IMG/VR virus record: IMGVR_UViG_3300014838_000032
Location: 1 to 47,010 of that record
Strand: one strand, 5' to 3'
Source of the DNA: a virus
Length of the DNA: 47,010 bases
Position numbers and translations under genes: made by a program. Positions 20,467-28,372 of this stretch are shown here, one piece after another. Within the stretch, counting starts at the first letter, position 1, and every line of letters starts with the position of its first letter. Below the pieces are notes generated by a model that worked only from the letters and a program-made list of their open reading frames with translations, ran no database searches and was not told the origin of the DNA.

Positions 20467-20924
20467 AGCGAGCGTTCGTCGTGGAAATGGAAACTGATTT
20501 CGAGCGTGACGATCTCAGAGCTGCCGAGGATTTGCGCGGATTGATTATGGACGCTCTCGGCTTCCCCGTTTGTATTGAGAAAAATCCAGAGATGTTGCAG
20601 GTCCGAGCGACAATACTGTGCCGAAAGACGACGATGATGACTGACAACTGCCCGGCATGTGGCGCCAACCTCGCGCTCGTCGGGCGCACGCATCGGTGCG
20701 TGCCACCCGAAGCTGTTGGATCTTACGCCAGTGCGCCTGCTTGGCGACCGCCATCCAGCGACGATCTTAAGGATGTGGAAGCAACGCTTGTTAAGCACAA
20801 GCCCGGCCGCCCTCGCCTTGAGGACTCGGCCAGCACGATCGAGCAGACAAAGCCATGGAAGAAGATGCGGCCGAGGATATCGCGGCGCACGTGGTACCGG
20901 CGCAGGAAGAAAGGCACGCTATGA
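20463..20924 (+). CDS. Zinc-finger protein with extra N-terminal domain (paralog 2)
   Basis: 153 aa, ATGA overlap with paralog 1. Residues 1-57 are an extra alpha/beta segment (FVVEMETDFERDDLRAAEDL, then LIMDALGFPVCIEKN). From residue 61 it repeats the layout of paralog 1: NCPACGANLALVGRTHRCVPP, then KPGRPRLEDSA, then RISRRTWYRRRKK. An in-frame ATG pair just before the zinc knuckle could give a short product matching paralog 1. The tandem arrangement points to duplication followed by fusion. Confidence 0.6.
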   Translation: MKRAFVVEMETDFERDDLRAAEDLRGLIMDALGFPVCIEKNPEMLQVRATILCRKTTMMTDNCPACGANLALVGRTHRCVPPEAVGSYASAPAWRPPSSDDLKDVEATLVKHKPGRPRLEDSASTIEQTKPWKKMRPRISRRTWYRRRKKGTL

Positions 20925-21151
20925 ACGACACCGATCGGCTATTGGGACTCTACAAGCGAGCTGCTGATCTCGCCAAGGATGCATATGATCTGTGCGTGCG
21001 CGCGGAGAACGCCGAGGATCTGTTGCGCGAGTTCGTCGCGGCGCTGCCAGTGGGGCGCGTATTGTGCGCCACCGATAACAAGCCGTTTGATCATGGCGCG
21101 CTCAATAAGGTAAAGTACAAGGCCGAGCAGCTATTGGAGAAGCTGTCATGA
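20921..21151 (+). CDS. Small helical hypothetical protein
   Basis: 76 aa, ATGA overlap with the previous gene, GAAAGG upstream. Helical (RLLGLYKRAADLAKDAYDL, then AENAEDLLREFVAALPV), with ALNKVKYKAEQLLEKL at the end. No family is recognised. Confidence 0.55.
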   Translation: MNDTDRLLGLYKRAADLAKDAYDLCVRAENAEDLLREFVAALPVGRVLCATDNKPFDHGALNKVKYKAEQLLEKLS

Positions 21152-21354
21152 CGATGCAGCTCGATTCCGGCGCGCAAGCCTTTGTGGTTCATTGCGACGA
21201 GTGTCCTGAATCTTTCGACACTGAGCATGTGGATTTCACTGCGGCGCTGGCCGCTGCAAAACAAAATGGCTGGCGCGTCTACAAAGGCCCAGACAAACAA
21301 TGGGCGCACGCTTGCCCGTCATGCACCGAAGATTTTGCGAAGGGCAGACGATGA
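21148..21354 (+). CDS. Small protein with two Cys pairs
   Basis: 68 aa, ATGA overlap with the previous gene. HCDECPESFDTE near residue 15 and HACPSCTEDF near residue 55 form a likely zinc site around a short helix (AALAAAKQNGWRVYKG). This is the usual layout of tiny phage zinc ribbons, without known function. Confidence 0.6.
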   Translation: MTMQLDSGAQAFVVHCDECPESFDTEHVDFTAALAAAKQNGWRVYKGPDKQWAHACPSCTEDFAKGRR

Positions 21355-21482
21355 GCGAGCCTAAAAAGGCGCCAGTGCCGTGGGCTGCGTTCCTGATAAT
21401 CGGCGTCTACGCTGCCTTCTGGACGATGGTGTGGGGCGGCGCTGCCGTCATCGTCGTCCATTTCCTGATCAAGTGGTGGTAG
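21351..21482 (+). CDS. 43-residue membrane protein
   Basis: ATGA overlap with the previous gene. After a short polar start the remainder is one long hydrophobic, Trp-rich segment (FLIIGVYAAFWTMVWGGAAV), ending KWW. Probably inner-membrane; whether it has a holin-like, exclusion or other role cannot be told. Confidence 0.5.
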   Translation: MSEPKKAPVPWAAFLIIGVYAAFWTMVWGGAAVIVVHFLIKWW

Positions 21483-21484
21483 CC

Positions 21485-21553
21485 ATGAGCGTAGAATACT
21501 TTTGCATGCTTATCCGGTTGCCGCACACAAACGCTGAAACCCACTATATCTAG
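21485..21553 (+). CDS. Possible 22-residue peptide
   Basis: ATG two bases after the previous stop, ending TAG. The peptide reads MSVEYFCMLIRLPHTNAETH plus two residues. It has no clear ribosome-binding site; support is only position in a coupled gene series. Confidence 0.2.
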   Translation: MSVEYFCMLIRLPHTNAETHYI

Positions 21554-21562
21554 GAGGCCGCA

Positions 21563-21817
21563 ATGAGCGCTCAGAAATCTATCCGCCTGCAAATCGCGGC
21601 GGATTTGGTTGGCGATTTAGCCGACGCCGTAGAAGCCTTTGGAAGCCTGCTTGATCTCGTGCATCAAGAAGTTGGCGAAGAGATATTCAGCCGCGTATCT
21701 GAGGCGTTTCCGGTCGATCACGGGGCGTTTGGGCCAAAAGCGAATGCCGCCCTGGTCAGATTGATGCACCAATTGACCCCGCCAGACGATTATGACCCGG
21801 ATGCGAGGATGGCATGA
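21563..21817 (+). CDS. Small helical hypothetical protein
   Basis: 84 aa, ATG after the strong site TAGGAGG. Helical, acidic (IAADLVGDLADAVEAFGSLL, then VHQEVGEEIFSRVSEAFPV), with a C-terminal helix (NAALVRLMHQLTPPDDY). No family is recognised. The good ribosome-binding site starts a new coupled pair with 21814. Confidence 0.55.
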   Translation: MSAQKSIRLQIAADLVGDLADAVEAFGSLLDLVHQEVGEEIFSRVSEAFPVDHGAFGPKANAALVRLMHQLTPPDDYDPDARMA

Positions 21818-22038
21818 AACCGCAGCACCGCTACACGGTCGGGACGCAGCCCTGCCAGAATCTGTTGCGTGGCGACGCTGATATCGCGGCGCTCGGGGAA
21901 GGCAACCGCAGGAACGTTCATCAATGTCCGGTCTGTGAAGGCAATCGGACATGGTGCGAAACCTGCCACACCGACCATCACGACGGCGGATGGGAAACCT
22001 GCAAGCCCGGAGCCTACGCAGAAGATGACGACACATGA
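21814..22038 (+). CDS. Small zinc-ribbon protein
   Basis: 74 aa, ATGA overlap with the previous gene. QCPVCEGNRTWCETCHTDHHDGG supplies two Cys pairs and His ligands, like the glycine-poor knuckles of DnaJ-type or tiny phage zinc proteins. The end is acidic. Function unknown. Confidence 0.55.
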   Translation: MKPQHRYTVGTQPCQNLLRGDADIAALGEGNRRNVHQCPVCEGNRTWCETCHTDHHDGGWETCKPGAYAEDDDT

Positions 22039-22057
22039 CCACAACATCTAGGGCCGT

Positions 22058-22120
22058 ATGTCCAAACCGGATAAGCATGAAAGATTTCTTGTGATCAACG
22101 TACGATGTCCAAAGCAATAG
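22058..22120 (+). pseudogene. Possible 5' fragment of a gene interrupted by the methyltransferase cassette
   Basis: A 20-codon frame (MSKPDKHERFLVINVRCPKQ) that looks like a genuine N-terminus but stops at once, 46 nt before the methyltransferase. Sequence resuming at about 23577 in another frame (DAAVLYFSDEDGRSAMVDLL) could be the other half. No join can be shown from one genome. Confidence 0.25.
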
Positions 22121-22166
22121 AGTGGCGTTGCCGTTAATGTCGATAGCGAATCGATTTGGGGTGACG

Positions 22167-23498
22167 ATGGCGCGGCCTATTGGAATTGACCTGTTTTCGG
22201 GCGCTGGGGGAATGTCGCTTGGGTTCGAGCAGGCGGGGTTTGACGTAGTCGCCTCGGTGGAGATCGAGCCGATCCATTGTGCTGTTCACAAATTCAATTT
22301 TCCGAATTGCGCAGTTATCCCAAAAAGCGTTGCGGAGATTACCGGCGCGGAGATCAGGCGGGCCGCCGGAATTGGCAATCAGCAAGTTGATTGCGTGTTC
22401 GGTGGACCTCCATGTCAGGGCTTCTCGTTGATCGGTCATCGCGTCCTTGATGATCCGCGCAATTCGCTTGTTCTGGAATTTGTGCGGCTCGTGCGCGAAT
22501 TGCGCGCTCAGACATTTGTCTTCGAGAACGTAAAGGGCCTGACGGTCGGGCGGCACCGCGCCTTCTTGGACGAGCTTGTCGCTGCGTTTGCAGAAGCCGG
22601 CTATGTTGTCCGGCTGCCGTGGCAGGTGTTTGACGCTGCGCACTTCGGCGTTCCGCAACATCGTGAACGCTTGATTTTGGTCGGTGCTAAGAAAGGCGTG
22701 CGGCTGCCCGAGTACCCTCGGCGAACGACAAGTGCCGCCGACGAACCCGCGCTGGATTTGCCACATGGCCCGACATGCGCCGACGCTCTTGGTGATTTAC
22801 CGAACGCCGATAAATACGCGGCGCTAGAGCGGGGCGATAGCATGCGACCCACAAAGTGGAATAAGCCATCAACCTACGCCAGAGAATTGCGGTGCCTAAC
22901 GAACGATGCATGGCACTATGGATACGTGAGAAACTGGGACCCGTCCGTTTTGACCTCGTCTTGGCGAACCGGACACTCGGTGATTTCCCAACAGAGGTTC
23001 GACCGCACCGAGCCGGGTTCGGTAGAACCGATTTCCAGGTTCTTCCGTCTGCCGGCAAAAGGTCTCTCGAACACGCTTAGGGCCGGCACTGACGGAGCCC
23101 GAGGTGCTTTTACAAGCCCGCGACCGATACACTACAAATACCCGCGCTGCATCACTGTGCGTGAGATGGCGCGACTGCACGGCTTTCCCGATTGGTTTCG
23201 ACTGCATTCGACCAAGTGGCATGGAGCGCGACAGATCGGCAACGCCGTCCCTCCCGCTTTAGCTCGGGCAATTGCGAGCGAAATAGTTAGGGGACTTGGC
23301 TACAGGCCGAGCCGCCCTAGAAAGGCGGTCGAGCTCGGGGACGTAGCTCTACTTTCTATCGAGATGTCGCAAGCGGCGAGCTACTTCGGAGTGGCTGCTC
23401 CGAACGGAAGGCGAGATCGGAAGAGTGGTGCTCGCAAGCGAACTCAGCAAGAGACGGAAGCGGCTCGCCTGCATGCCTTGGGAGAACTCCATGGCTAA
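22167..23498 (+). CDS. C5-cytosine DNA methyltransferase
   Basis: 443 aa from the ATG at 22167, where the family's usual start (PIGIDLFSGAGGMSLGF) begins; ATG 22137 and TTG 22122 are alternatives. Motif IV is GGPPCQGFS with catalytic C83, motif VI is FENVKG (E120-N121-V122), motif VIII is FGVPQHRERL, and motif X is IGNAVPP. The target-recognition region is residues about 200-330. A C-terminal extension of about 65 residues is basic. It methylates cytosine in a specific site. It lies in a run of tiny unrelated genes, which suggests acquisition as a cassette, and its end overlaps a truncated frame resembling a restriction enzyme. Confidence 0.9.
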   Translation: MARPIGIDLFSGAGGMSLGFEQAGFDVVASVEIEPIHCAVHKFNFPNCAVIPKSVAEITGAEIRRAAGIGNQQVDCVFGGPPCQGFSLIGHRVLDDPRNSLVLEFVRLVRELRAQTFVFENVKGLTVGRHRAFLDELVAAFAEAGYVVRLPWQVFDAAHFGVPQHRERLILVGAKKGVRLPEYPRRTTSAADEPALDLPHGPTCADALGDLPNADKYAALERGDSMRPTKWNKPSTYARELRCLTNDAWHYGYVRNWDPSVLTSSWRTGHSVISQQRFDRTEPGSVEPISRFFRLPAKGLSNTLRAGTDGARGAFTSPRPIHYKYPRCITVREMARLHGFPDWFRLHSTKWHGARQIGNAVPPALARAIASEIVRGLGYRPSRPRKAVELGDVALLSIEMSQAASYFGVAAPNGRRDRKSGARKRTQQETEAARLHALGELHG

Positions 23499-23631
23499 GG
23501 GAGAGACTGTCGAGAACCGATACACTGCTCTCATCGAACGTATTTTTGTCAATCACTTTAAGCCGGGGTCGACGCGGCTGTGCTCTATTTCAGCGATGAA
23601 GATGGGAGATCTGCCATGGTCGATCTGTTGA
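23491..23631 (+). pseudogene. Truncated N-terminus resembling a type II restriction endonuclease
   Basis: 46 aa from the ATG at 23491, overlapping the end of the methyltransferase (ATGGCTAA). ETVENRYTALIERIFVNHFK followed by PGS matches, as I recall it, the opening of a family of type II restriction enzymes (xNRYxxIIExIFFxxYxPGxxEVxF). The match stops at the PG; from there the frame is unrelated and ends at TAG. The methyltransferase-then-endonuclease order with overlap is typical of restriction-modification pairs. I infer a decayed partner, leaving an orphan protective methyltransferase. Confidence 0.45.
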
Positions 23632-23671
23632 AGGCGTTCAAGCCCGGCATGGTATCAAGGCGGTGGCCACG

Positions 23672-23845
23672 ATGACGATCCAGAAGAAAGGCGATCCACC
23701 GCTTACCGCCAGAGAGCAGCAAAAGCTTATGATCATGCGGCAGGCGTCGTCTAGGACAGGTACGAGATACACAATTGACAAACGCCGAGGCGGATTCGCT
23801 CCGAAGCCTGTCACGCTACCGCCAACACCATGGGACAAGAAGTGA
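23672..23845 (+). CDS. Small hypothetical protein
   Basis: 57 aa from the ATG at 23672; a GTG at 23663 would add three residues. Basic N-terminal helix (TAREQQKLMIMRQASSRTG), then TRYTIDKRRGGFAPKP and a Pro-rich end. No family is recognised. Its stop overlaps the next start as TGATG. Confidence 0.5.
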   Translation: MTIQKKGDPPLTAREQQKLMIMRQASSRTGTRYTIDKRRGGFAPKPVTLPPTPWDKK

Positions 23846-23946
23846 TGGACCGTGCTGCTTTGGAGGGATTTCTTATTGGTTTTGTGCTCTCTGCCTTTGC
23901 CGTGGCAATAGGGATCGGGCTGGGCACATGGCTTTGGTTTAGGTAA
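23845..23946 (+). CDS. 33-residue one-helix membrane peptide
   Basis: ATG in a TGATG overlap with the previous stop, ending TAA. Residues 8-31 are a single hydrophobic segment (FLIGFVLSAFAVAIGIGLG) closed by TWLWFR. A GTG three bases upstream is an alternative start. One of several tiny membrane proteins in this accessory block. Confidence 0.45.
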   Translation: MDRAALEGFLIGFVLSAFAVAIGIGLGTWLWFR

Positions 23947-23954
23947 GCGCTCCC

Positions 23955-24191
23955 GTGGGCATCTCGATCACGCATAGTATGCCCTTGGCCCCCGATCGAG
24001 CTGGCCGGCTTCCGATACAAGTGGAGCTGGATTGCGACGATCGCTCGAAGATGTTCTGCCATGGGCACAAGATCTTTTCCGATCCAAACGGTTACATAGG
24101 GGCCCACAACCTAGCGATGCTTGCCGGCTGGCTTGAGCGCAACGGGCCGCAAGGTCGCATCTGGCTCTGTCCGGAGTGCTCTGGCAAATGA
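23955..24191 (+). CDS. Small zinc-site protein
   Basis: 78 aa from GTG 23955; ATG 23979 is a possible alternative. MFCHGHKIF in the middle and WLCPECSGK at the end provide two Cys pairs with His. Between them is a helix (AHNLAMLAGWLERNG). Its stop overlaps the next start as ATGA, linking it to the packaging genes. Confidence 0.5.
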   Translation: MGISITHSMPLAPDRAGRLPIQVELDCDDRSKMFCHGHKIFSDPNGYIGAHNLAMLAGWLERNGPQGRIWLCPECSGK

Positions 24192-24454
24192 AGCGGAGGA
24201 AGATCGCCAAGCTTACGACGGGGCGCCGGCACATGACCGACGAGCAGCGCGCCGAAGCGATCCAGCTCTATATGGACGGCGCCACGTTGCGTGAGATCAG
24301 CAAACACACCGATCGGCATCGCGTGATCTTGAGCAGACTGTTCAATGCTGCCGGGGTGAAGCACGGCGCGCGGTTTAGGATGGAACAGAAGCTTCGCCAT
24401 TTTTATAGAAATGATGCCGTGGCTAGAGGAGTATTCCCATGGGCGACGTTGTAA
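24188..24454 (+). CDS. HTH protein directly before the terminase, alternative small subunit
   Basis: 88 aa, ATGA overlap with the previous gene, last 16 nt overlapping the large terminase gene. A basic start (KRRKIAKLTTGRRHMTDEQR) leads into a helix-turn-helix (AIQLYMDGATLREISKHTDR) of the resolvase/Hin type and a basic C-terminus. Position favours a terminase small subunit or packaging-site binder, though it is short for one. The other candidate is 19508-20137. Confidence 0.55.
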   Translation: MKRRKIAKLTTGRRHMTDEQRAEAIQLYMDGATLREISKHTDRHRVILSRLFNAAGVKHGARFRMEQKLRHFYRNDAVARGVFPWATL

Positions 24455-25845
24455 TTCTGGACGACGAGCGCGAGCACAGGCATCCCGGCGACAAAGAGAT
24501 CCAAGTTAGGCTGTCGCTCCCGACACTGCATAAGGGGCAGTCTGCGGCATGGCACGCGCTGGCGGGGCATCGCTTCAAAGCGCTGCGTTGCGGCCGGCGC
24601 TGGGGCAAGACCGACTATGCAAAGCTGTGGATCGGTGACGGGCTCGCCAACGGCATGGAGTGCGGCTGGTTCGCTCCGCAGCATAAGACGTGGTCGGAGG
24701 CCTACACAGAAATGCGCGGAGCATTTGCGCCGATCGTCGACGGTGGCAGCAAGGGCGCAGCGGTCATGAGATCATGGAGCGGCGGGCGCCTAGACTTCTG
24801 GACATTGGAAAATCACATGGCCGGGCGATCGCGCCGCTATCAGCGCATCGTGATCGACGAGGCAGCGTTCGCAAAGGATGGTGACAACACCACCGATGGT
24901 TCGATGATGGACATCTGGGAAAAGTCGATCAAGCCAACGCTGTTCGACTTCCGCGGTGAAGCGCTGGTCTGCTCGAATAGCGCCGGCAAGAATCCAGACA
25001 ATTTCTTTTACAAGATCTGCACTGATCCGCAGTACAGCTTCATTGAGTATCACGCCAAGACGGTCGACAACGATCGGTTGCCCAAGCGGATGCCGGGCGA
25101 AAGCCGAATGCAATGGATTCTCAATCGCACGACGTATCTTGAGGACCTGCGGCGCGACAACGATCCTCTGGTTTATGCGCAAGAGTACGAGGCCGAGTTC
25201 GTCGATTGGGCAGGCAAGGCGTTCTTTGATCCAGCGAAGTGGATGGTGGAAGGTAAGCCGATCGCTGGCGTCAAGCCGTGCGATACCGTGTTCGCTGTGA
25301 TCGACACCGCCGTCAAGGATGGCGCCGAGCACGATGGCACGGCGGTGATCTATTTCGCGCTCAATAGCACAGCGCAGCATCCTCTGACCGTTCTCGATTG
25401 GGACATCATTCAGGTTGAGGGCGCCACACTAGAGCTCTGGATGCCTGTGGTGTTCGACATGCTGGAGCACTATGCGAAGGAATGCGGCGCCCGGCAGGGC
25501 AGCGTTGGCGCATGGATCGAGGATAAAGGTTCCGGTTCTATCCTGCTGCAGCAGGGCCGCAATCGTGGCTGGAACGTCAACGAGATCGAATCAACCCTGA
25601 CGGCGGCCGGTAAGGACGAAAGAGCCATTTCGGTCTCAAGTTATCATTATCGCGGCCTTGTAAAAACCAGCCAACTAGCCTATGACAAGACCGTTACTTT
25701 CAAGCGCGAGACGCGCAACCATCTGTTGACGCAGGTTACAGGCTTTAGAATCGGTGACAAAGATGCCAGTCGGCGAGCAGATGACCTTCTGGACGCATAT
25801 TGCTACGGACTCGCCATCGCCCTCGGAAACTCCGAAGGCCAGTGA
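24439..25845 (+). CDS. terL: Terminase large subunit
   Basis: 468 aa, ATG after AGAGGAGTATTCCC. The packaging ATPase has Walker A CGRRWGKT (51-58) and Walker B RIVIDEAAF (D140, E141), with VCSNSAGKN as the coupling motif. The C-terminal nuclease shows VIDTAVKDG (D289), WIEDKGSG (E361, D362) and RRADDLLDAYCYG near the end. The enzyme moves DNA into the prohead and cuts it. Full length for the family. Confidence 0.95.
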   Translation: MGDVVILDDEREHRHPGDKEIQVRLSLPTLHKGQSAAWHALAGHRFKALRCGRRWGKTDYAKLWIGDGLANGMECGWFAPQHKTWSEAYTEMRGAFAPIVDGGSKGAAVMRSWSGGRLDFWTLENHMAGRSRRYQRIVIDEAAFAKDGDNTTDGSMMDIWEKSIKPTLFDFRGEALVCSNSAGKNPDNFFYKICTDPQYSFIEYHAKTVDNDRLPKRMPGESRMQWILNRTTYLEDLRRDNDPLVYAQEYEAEFVDWAGKAFFDPAKWMVEGKPIAGVKPCDTVFAVIDTAVKDGAEHDGTAVIYFALNSTAQHPLTVLDWDIIQVEGATLELWMPVVFDMLEHYAKECGARQGSVGAWIEDKGSGSILLQQGRNRGWNVNEIESTLTAAGKDERAISVSSYHYRGLVKTSQLAYDKTVTFKRETRNHLLTQVTGFRIGDKDASRRADDLLDAYCYGLAIALGNSEGQ

Positions 25846-25919
25846 CATAGTTGCCCACGCAGAGCATCCCGGCGCAGCATCGGTCTCTTTCGTGGCCGCC
25901 AACGCGGCGATAGGCGGAA

Positions 25920-26087
25920 ATGCCGTGCGTGACAGCGGGAGAGACTGCACCGATTGGTCCGGCGTCTGCGCGTGCGGCAAAGCTGCGATGGACGGAATTA
26001 GATGCGCGCTGGGAGCGACACATGAACATAGATGAATTGCGCGAGCGGCTTGAGGGTTGGCGCCGGGACGATGCCGAAAAGCATTAG
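25920..26087 (+). CDS. Short helical protein between terminase and portal
   Basis: 55 aa from the ATG at 25920. The second half is a charged, Trp-containing helix (KLRWTELDARWERHMNIDEL, then RERLEGWRRDDAEKH). A competing frame (about 25781-26035, ending CACGKAAMDGIRCALGATHE) covers the same DNA and cannot be excluded. I prefer this one for its composition. No family is recognised. Confidence 0.4.
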   Translation: MPCVTAGETAPIGPASARAAKLRWTELDARWERHMNIDELRERLEGWRRDDAEKH

Positions 26088-26283
26088 CACGCACACTGCA
26101 TCGATTGCGTGCTCTCCGCAGGCCATGGATGAAAGCTTGGGATCGTTATCAGCGCGGACGTGGATTGAAACCGGCGAAGATCAGATTGCCTCGCTCCATG
26201 CAAAAGCACAAAAGCTTGTTCCGAGAGATCATGTTAAGTCGATAGTGACGAAAGCGCCCGGTGATGATAAGGCTGCCCTGTAG
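26071..26283 (+). CDS. Weakly supported small protein
   Basis: 70 aa from the ATG at 26071. ARTWIETGEDQIASLHAKAQ is plausible protein, but another frame (from ATG 26127) also gives reasonable sequence (KAWDRYQRGRGLKPAKIRL). Either or neither may be used. Overall 25846-26304 is a poorly defined stretch between two firmly identified genes. Confidence 0.3.
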   Translation: MPKSISTHTASIACSPQAMDESLGSLSARTWIETGEDQIASLHAKAQKLVPRDHVKSIVTKAPGDDKAAL

Positions 26284-26304
26284 CTTCTCGCGACGGGGTA
26301 ACAA

Positions 26305-27855
26305 GTGGCCGAAGTCATCATCAACGGCAGCACGCTAGGCCAGTCGCTCCAAGGGCTGCTTATGGCCCCTGAGATAGTCCCCGGCGCTCCCGCCAGTTAC
26401 CAGATCTGCAAAACCATCTACGTGTTCCACCCGCTCGGCGCCAAGATCGTCGAGGAGCCGATTCGCATCGCGATGAGCCAGCCGCGGGAGATCGCGTTCC
26501 CAAAGCATCCCGGCATCGAGCAGCGGCTAAAGGAGCAATGGAACAAGCAGTGGACGTCCGACAATGCCGACAGAAATATCTTCAACACTCATGTACTGGC
26601 GAGAGTGTATGGCATCTCTACGCTGTGCGTCGTCAGTGACGATTTCCTGCCCTCTGAGCCTATGCCGTTCGATCGACTTGCCAAATTGTCGATTAGCTGG
26701 AATGTGCTCGATCCTCTCAATACCGCCGGAAGCCTCGTCCTTAATCAGCGCCCCAATGCAACCGACTTCCAGAAGGTCGACAACATAGCGATCAATGGGG
26801 TGTCGTATCATCGCTCGCGCGCGATCGTGGTTATGAACGAAAGCCCGATCTATATCGAGTACACGGCCAGCGCTTACGGTTACGTCGGCCGATCGGCCTA
26901 CCAGCGCGCGCTGTTCCCGCTGAAGTCTTTCGTCCAGTCCATGATCACCGACGACATGGTTACGAAGAAAGCCGGCATCATCGTCGCGGTGCTGAAGTCG
27001 GCAGGATCGATTATCGATCGGGCGATGCTGCTGATGGCCGGCATCAAGCGCGCCATGATCAAGCAGGCGGCCACCGAGAACGTCATCAGCGTCGAGAAGG
27101 ATGAGGATATCAAGGGGATCGACCTCACTAACGTCAACACCGCTATGTCCGAGTCGCGAAAGAACGTCCTGCAAAACATTGCCACGGCTGTGCCGATGCC
27201 AGCTCGCATGTTGAACCATGAGACTTTCGCAGAGGGGTTTGGCGAGGGCACGGAGGACGCGGCAGCCGAGTCTCGCTTCATCACACGCATTCGCGACGAC
27301 ATGGCGCCAACCTATGCGTTTATGGACCCGATCATCCAACGCCGCGCATTCAACGAGGAGTTTTTCGATACGATCAAGAGCGAGTTTCCGGATGAGTTTG
27401 GAGGCGTCAAATATCAGACGTGGTTTTACGACGTCACCAACAACATGAAGGCGACGTGGCCTAACCTCCTGACAGAGCCCGACAGCGAGAAGATCCAAGT
27501 CGAGGACGTTCGCTTCCGCGCGGTGCTGGCGGCCTTCGAGATGATGGCGCCGATGGCCGATCCGGACAACAAGGCCAAGCTGCTCGAATGGTTGCAGGAT
27601 ATCTTCAACAATCAAAAGCTGATGTTCGGCGTGCGGCTCGATCTGGATTTCGACGCTCTGGTCAATTATGTGCCGCCTGAGAAGCAGTTGGAGATGGAGG
27701 GAAAACAGGCCGAGACGAAGAACATCGAAGGCTCGTTCAAACCGAGGACCGACGCGCTCGCAGCCTACAGGGATTCGCTGGCGCAATATACAGGCAGCGG
27801 CAAGACGCCAAACTCGCCGATCATCGCGCCAGATCGCAGGCCAAATGCAGCATGA
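26305..27855 (+). CDS. Portal protein, DUF1073 type
   Basis: 516 aa from GTG 26305, with GGGGT upstream. Recognisable features: IVPGAPASYQICKTIYVFHP near the N-terminus, IVEEPIRIAMSQPREI, HVLARVYGISTLCVVSDDF, and the C-terminal helical crown with MPARMLNHETFAEGFGEGTE and a helical, charged end. DUF1073 proteins form the ring through which DNA enters the head. Position right after the terminase fits. Length is normal. Confidence 0.85.
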   Translation: MAEVIINGSTLGQSLQGLLMAPEIVPGAPASYQICKTIYVFHPLGAKIVEEPIRIAMSQPREIAFPKHPGIEQRLKEQWNKQWTSDNADRNIFNTHVLARVYGISTLCVVSDDFLPSEPMPFDRLAKLSISWNVLDPLNTAGSLVLNQRPNATDFQKVDNIAINGVSYHRSRAIVVMNESPIYIEYTASAYGYVGRSAYQRALFPLKSFVQSMITDDMVTKKAGIIVAVLKSAGSIIDRAMLLMAGIKRAMIKQAATENVISVEKDEDIKGIDLTNVNTAMSESRKNVLQNIATAVPMPARMLNHETFAEGFGEGTEDAAAESRFITRIRDDMAPTYAFMDPIIQRRAFNEEFFDTIKSEFPDEFGGVKYQTWFYDVTNNMKATWPNLLTEPDSEKIQVEDVRFRAVLAAFEMMAPMADPDNKAKLLEWLQDIFNNQKLMFGVRLDLDFDALVNYVPPEKQLEMEGKQAETKNIEGSFKPRTDALAAYRDSLAQYTGSGKTPNSPIIAPDRRPNAA

Positions 27856-28046
27856 GGCATAAAAATAATTACAAGGTCGTGAAGCGAGAGATTTTGGAGC
27901 TGGTCGGGTTAATTCCGCCAGAGACCGATTTCAACAGACGTGCGCGGGAATATGCGTTGCAGGCCAGCCGCATCAACACCAACGAGAGAATCCGTCAGAA
28001 ACGTTCCCAAGAGCAACGAAATCAACGAGGAAAGGTTGAAACATGA
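27852..28046 (+). CDS. Small basic helical protein
   Basis: 64 aa, ATGA overlap with the portal gene and with the next gene. Helical, Arg/Gln/Asn-rich (KVVKREILELVGLIPPETDF, then TNERIRQKRSQEQRNQRG). Probably an accessory of head assembly by position; no family is recognised. Confidence 0.55.
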   Translation: MRHKNNYKVVKREILELVGLIPPETDFNRRAREYALQASRINTNERIRQKRSQEQRNQRGKVET

Positions 28047-28372
28047 CCGACGATAATATCGAGACTTCAAACGGCTTCCCCACGCTCAACATCAACAAGG
28101 AAGTCCCGCTCTACAAGTCACACAAGACGGTGCGCGCGCTGGAGATCATGGGCATGGCAGATGGTCTCCTGCATTTCATGGATGCGAAATATCCTTCGCA
28201 GCAGATCGACCCTAAGATGCTCGCGCGCTACACGCCGAAGCAGGGCGACTTCTATGTGATCTATGACGACGGCTATCGGTCGTTCTCGTCGCGCAAGGCG
28301 TTCCTCGAAAGCTACACGCTAATCGAAAAGGCTGATGGGCCTCAGGAGAGCGGCCAAGATCAGCATGGCTGA
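28043..28372 (+). CDS. Hypothetical protein of the head gene cluster
   Basis: 109 aa, ATGA overlap. The middle and end look like a compact domain (SHKTVRALEIMGMADGLLHF, then TPKQGDFYVIYDDGYRSFSS). Some phage proteins at this position carry a similar GDxxVxYxDGYxS pattern, but their role is unknown. Confidence 0.6.
   Translation: MTDDNIETSNGFPTLNINKEVPLYKSHKTVRALEIMGMADGLLHFMDAKYPSQQIDPKMLARYTPKQGDFYVIYDDGYRSFSSRKAFLESYTLIEKADGPQESGQDQHG

Noticed and set aside
20046-20798. Minus-strand 250-codon frame over the zinc-finger pair
   Set aside because: The plus strand has two paralogous proteins with matching Cys patterns, so the opposite frame is not needed.
22134-22766. Minus-strand 210-codon frame
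   Set aside because: Opposite the cytosine methyltransferase, which has all catalytic motifs.
26527-27786. Minus-strand open frame of 419 codons opposite the portal gene
   Set aside because: Arg/His/Leu-rich shadow of a well-recognised portal protein.
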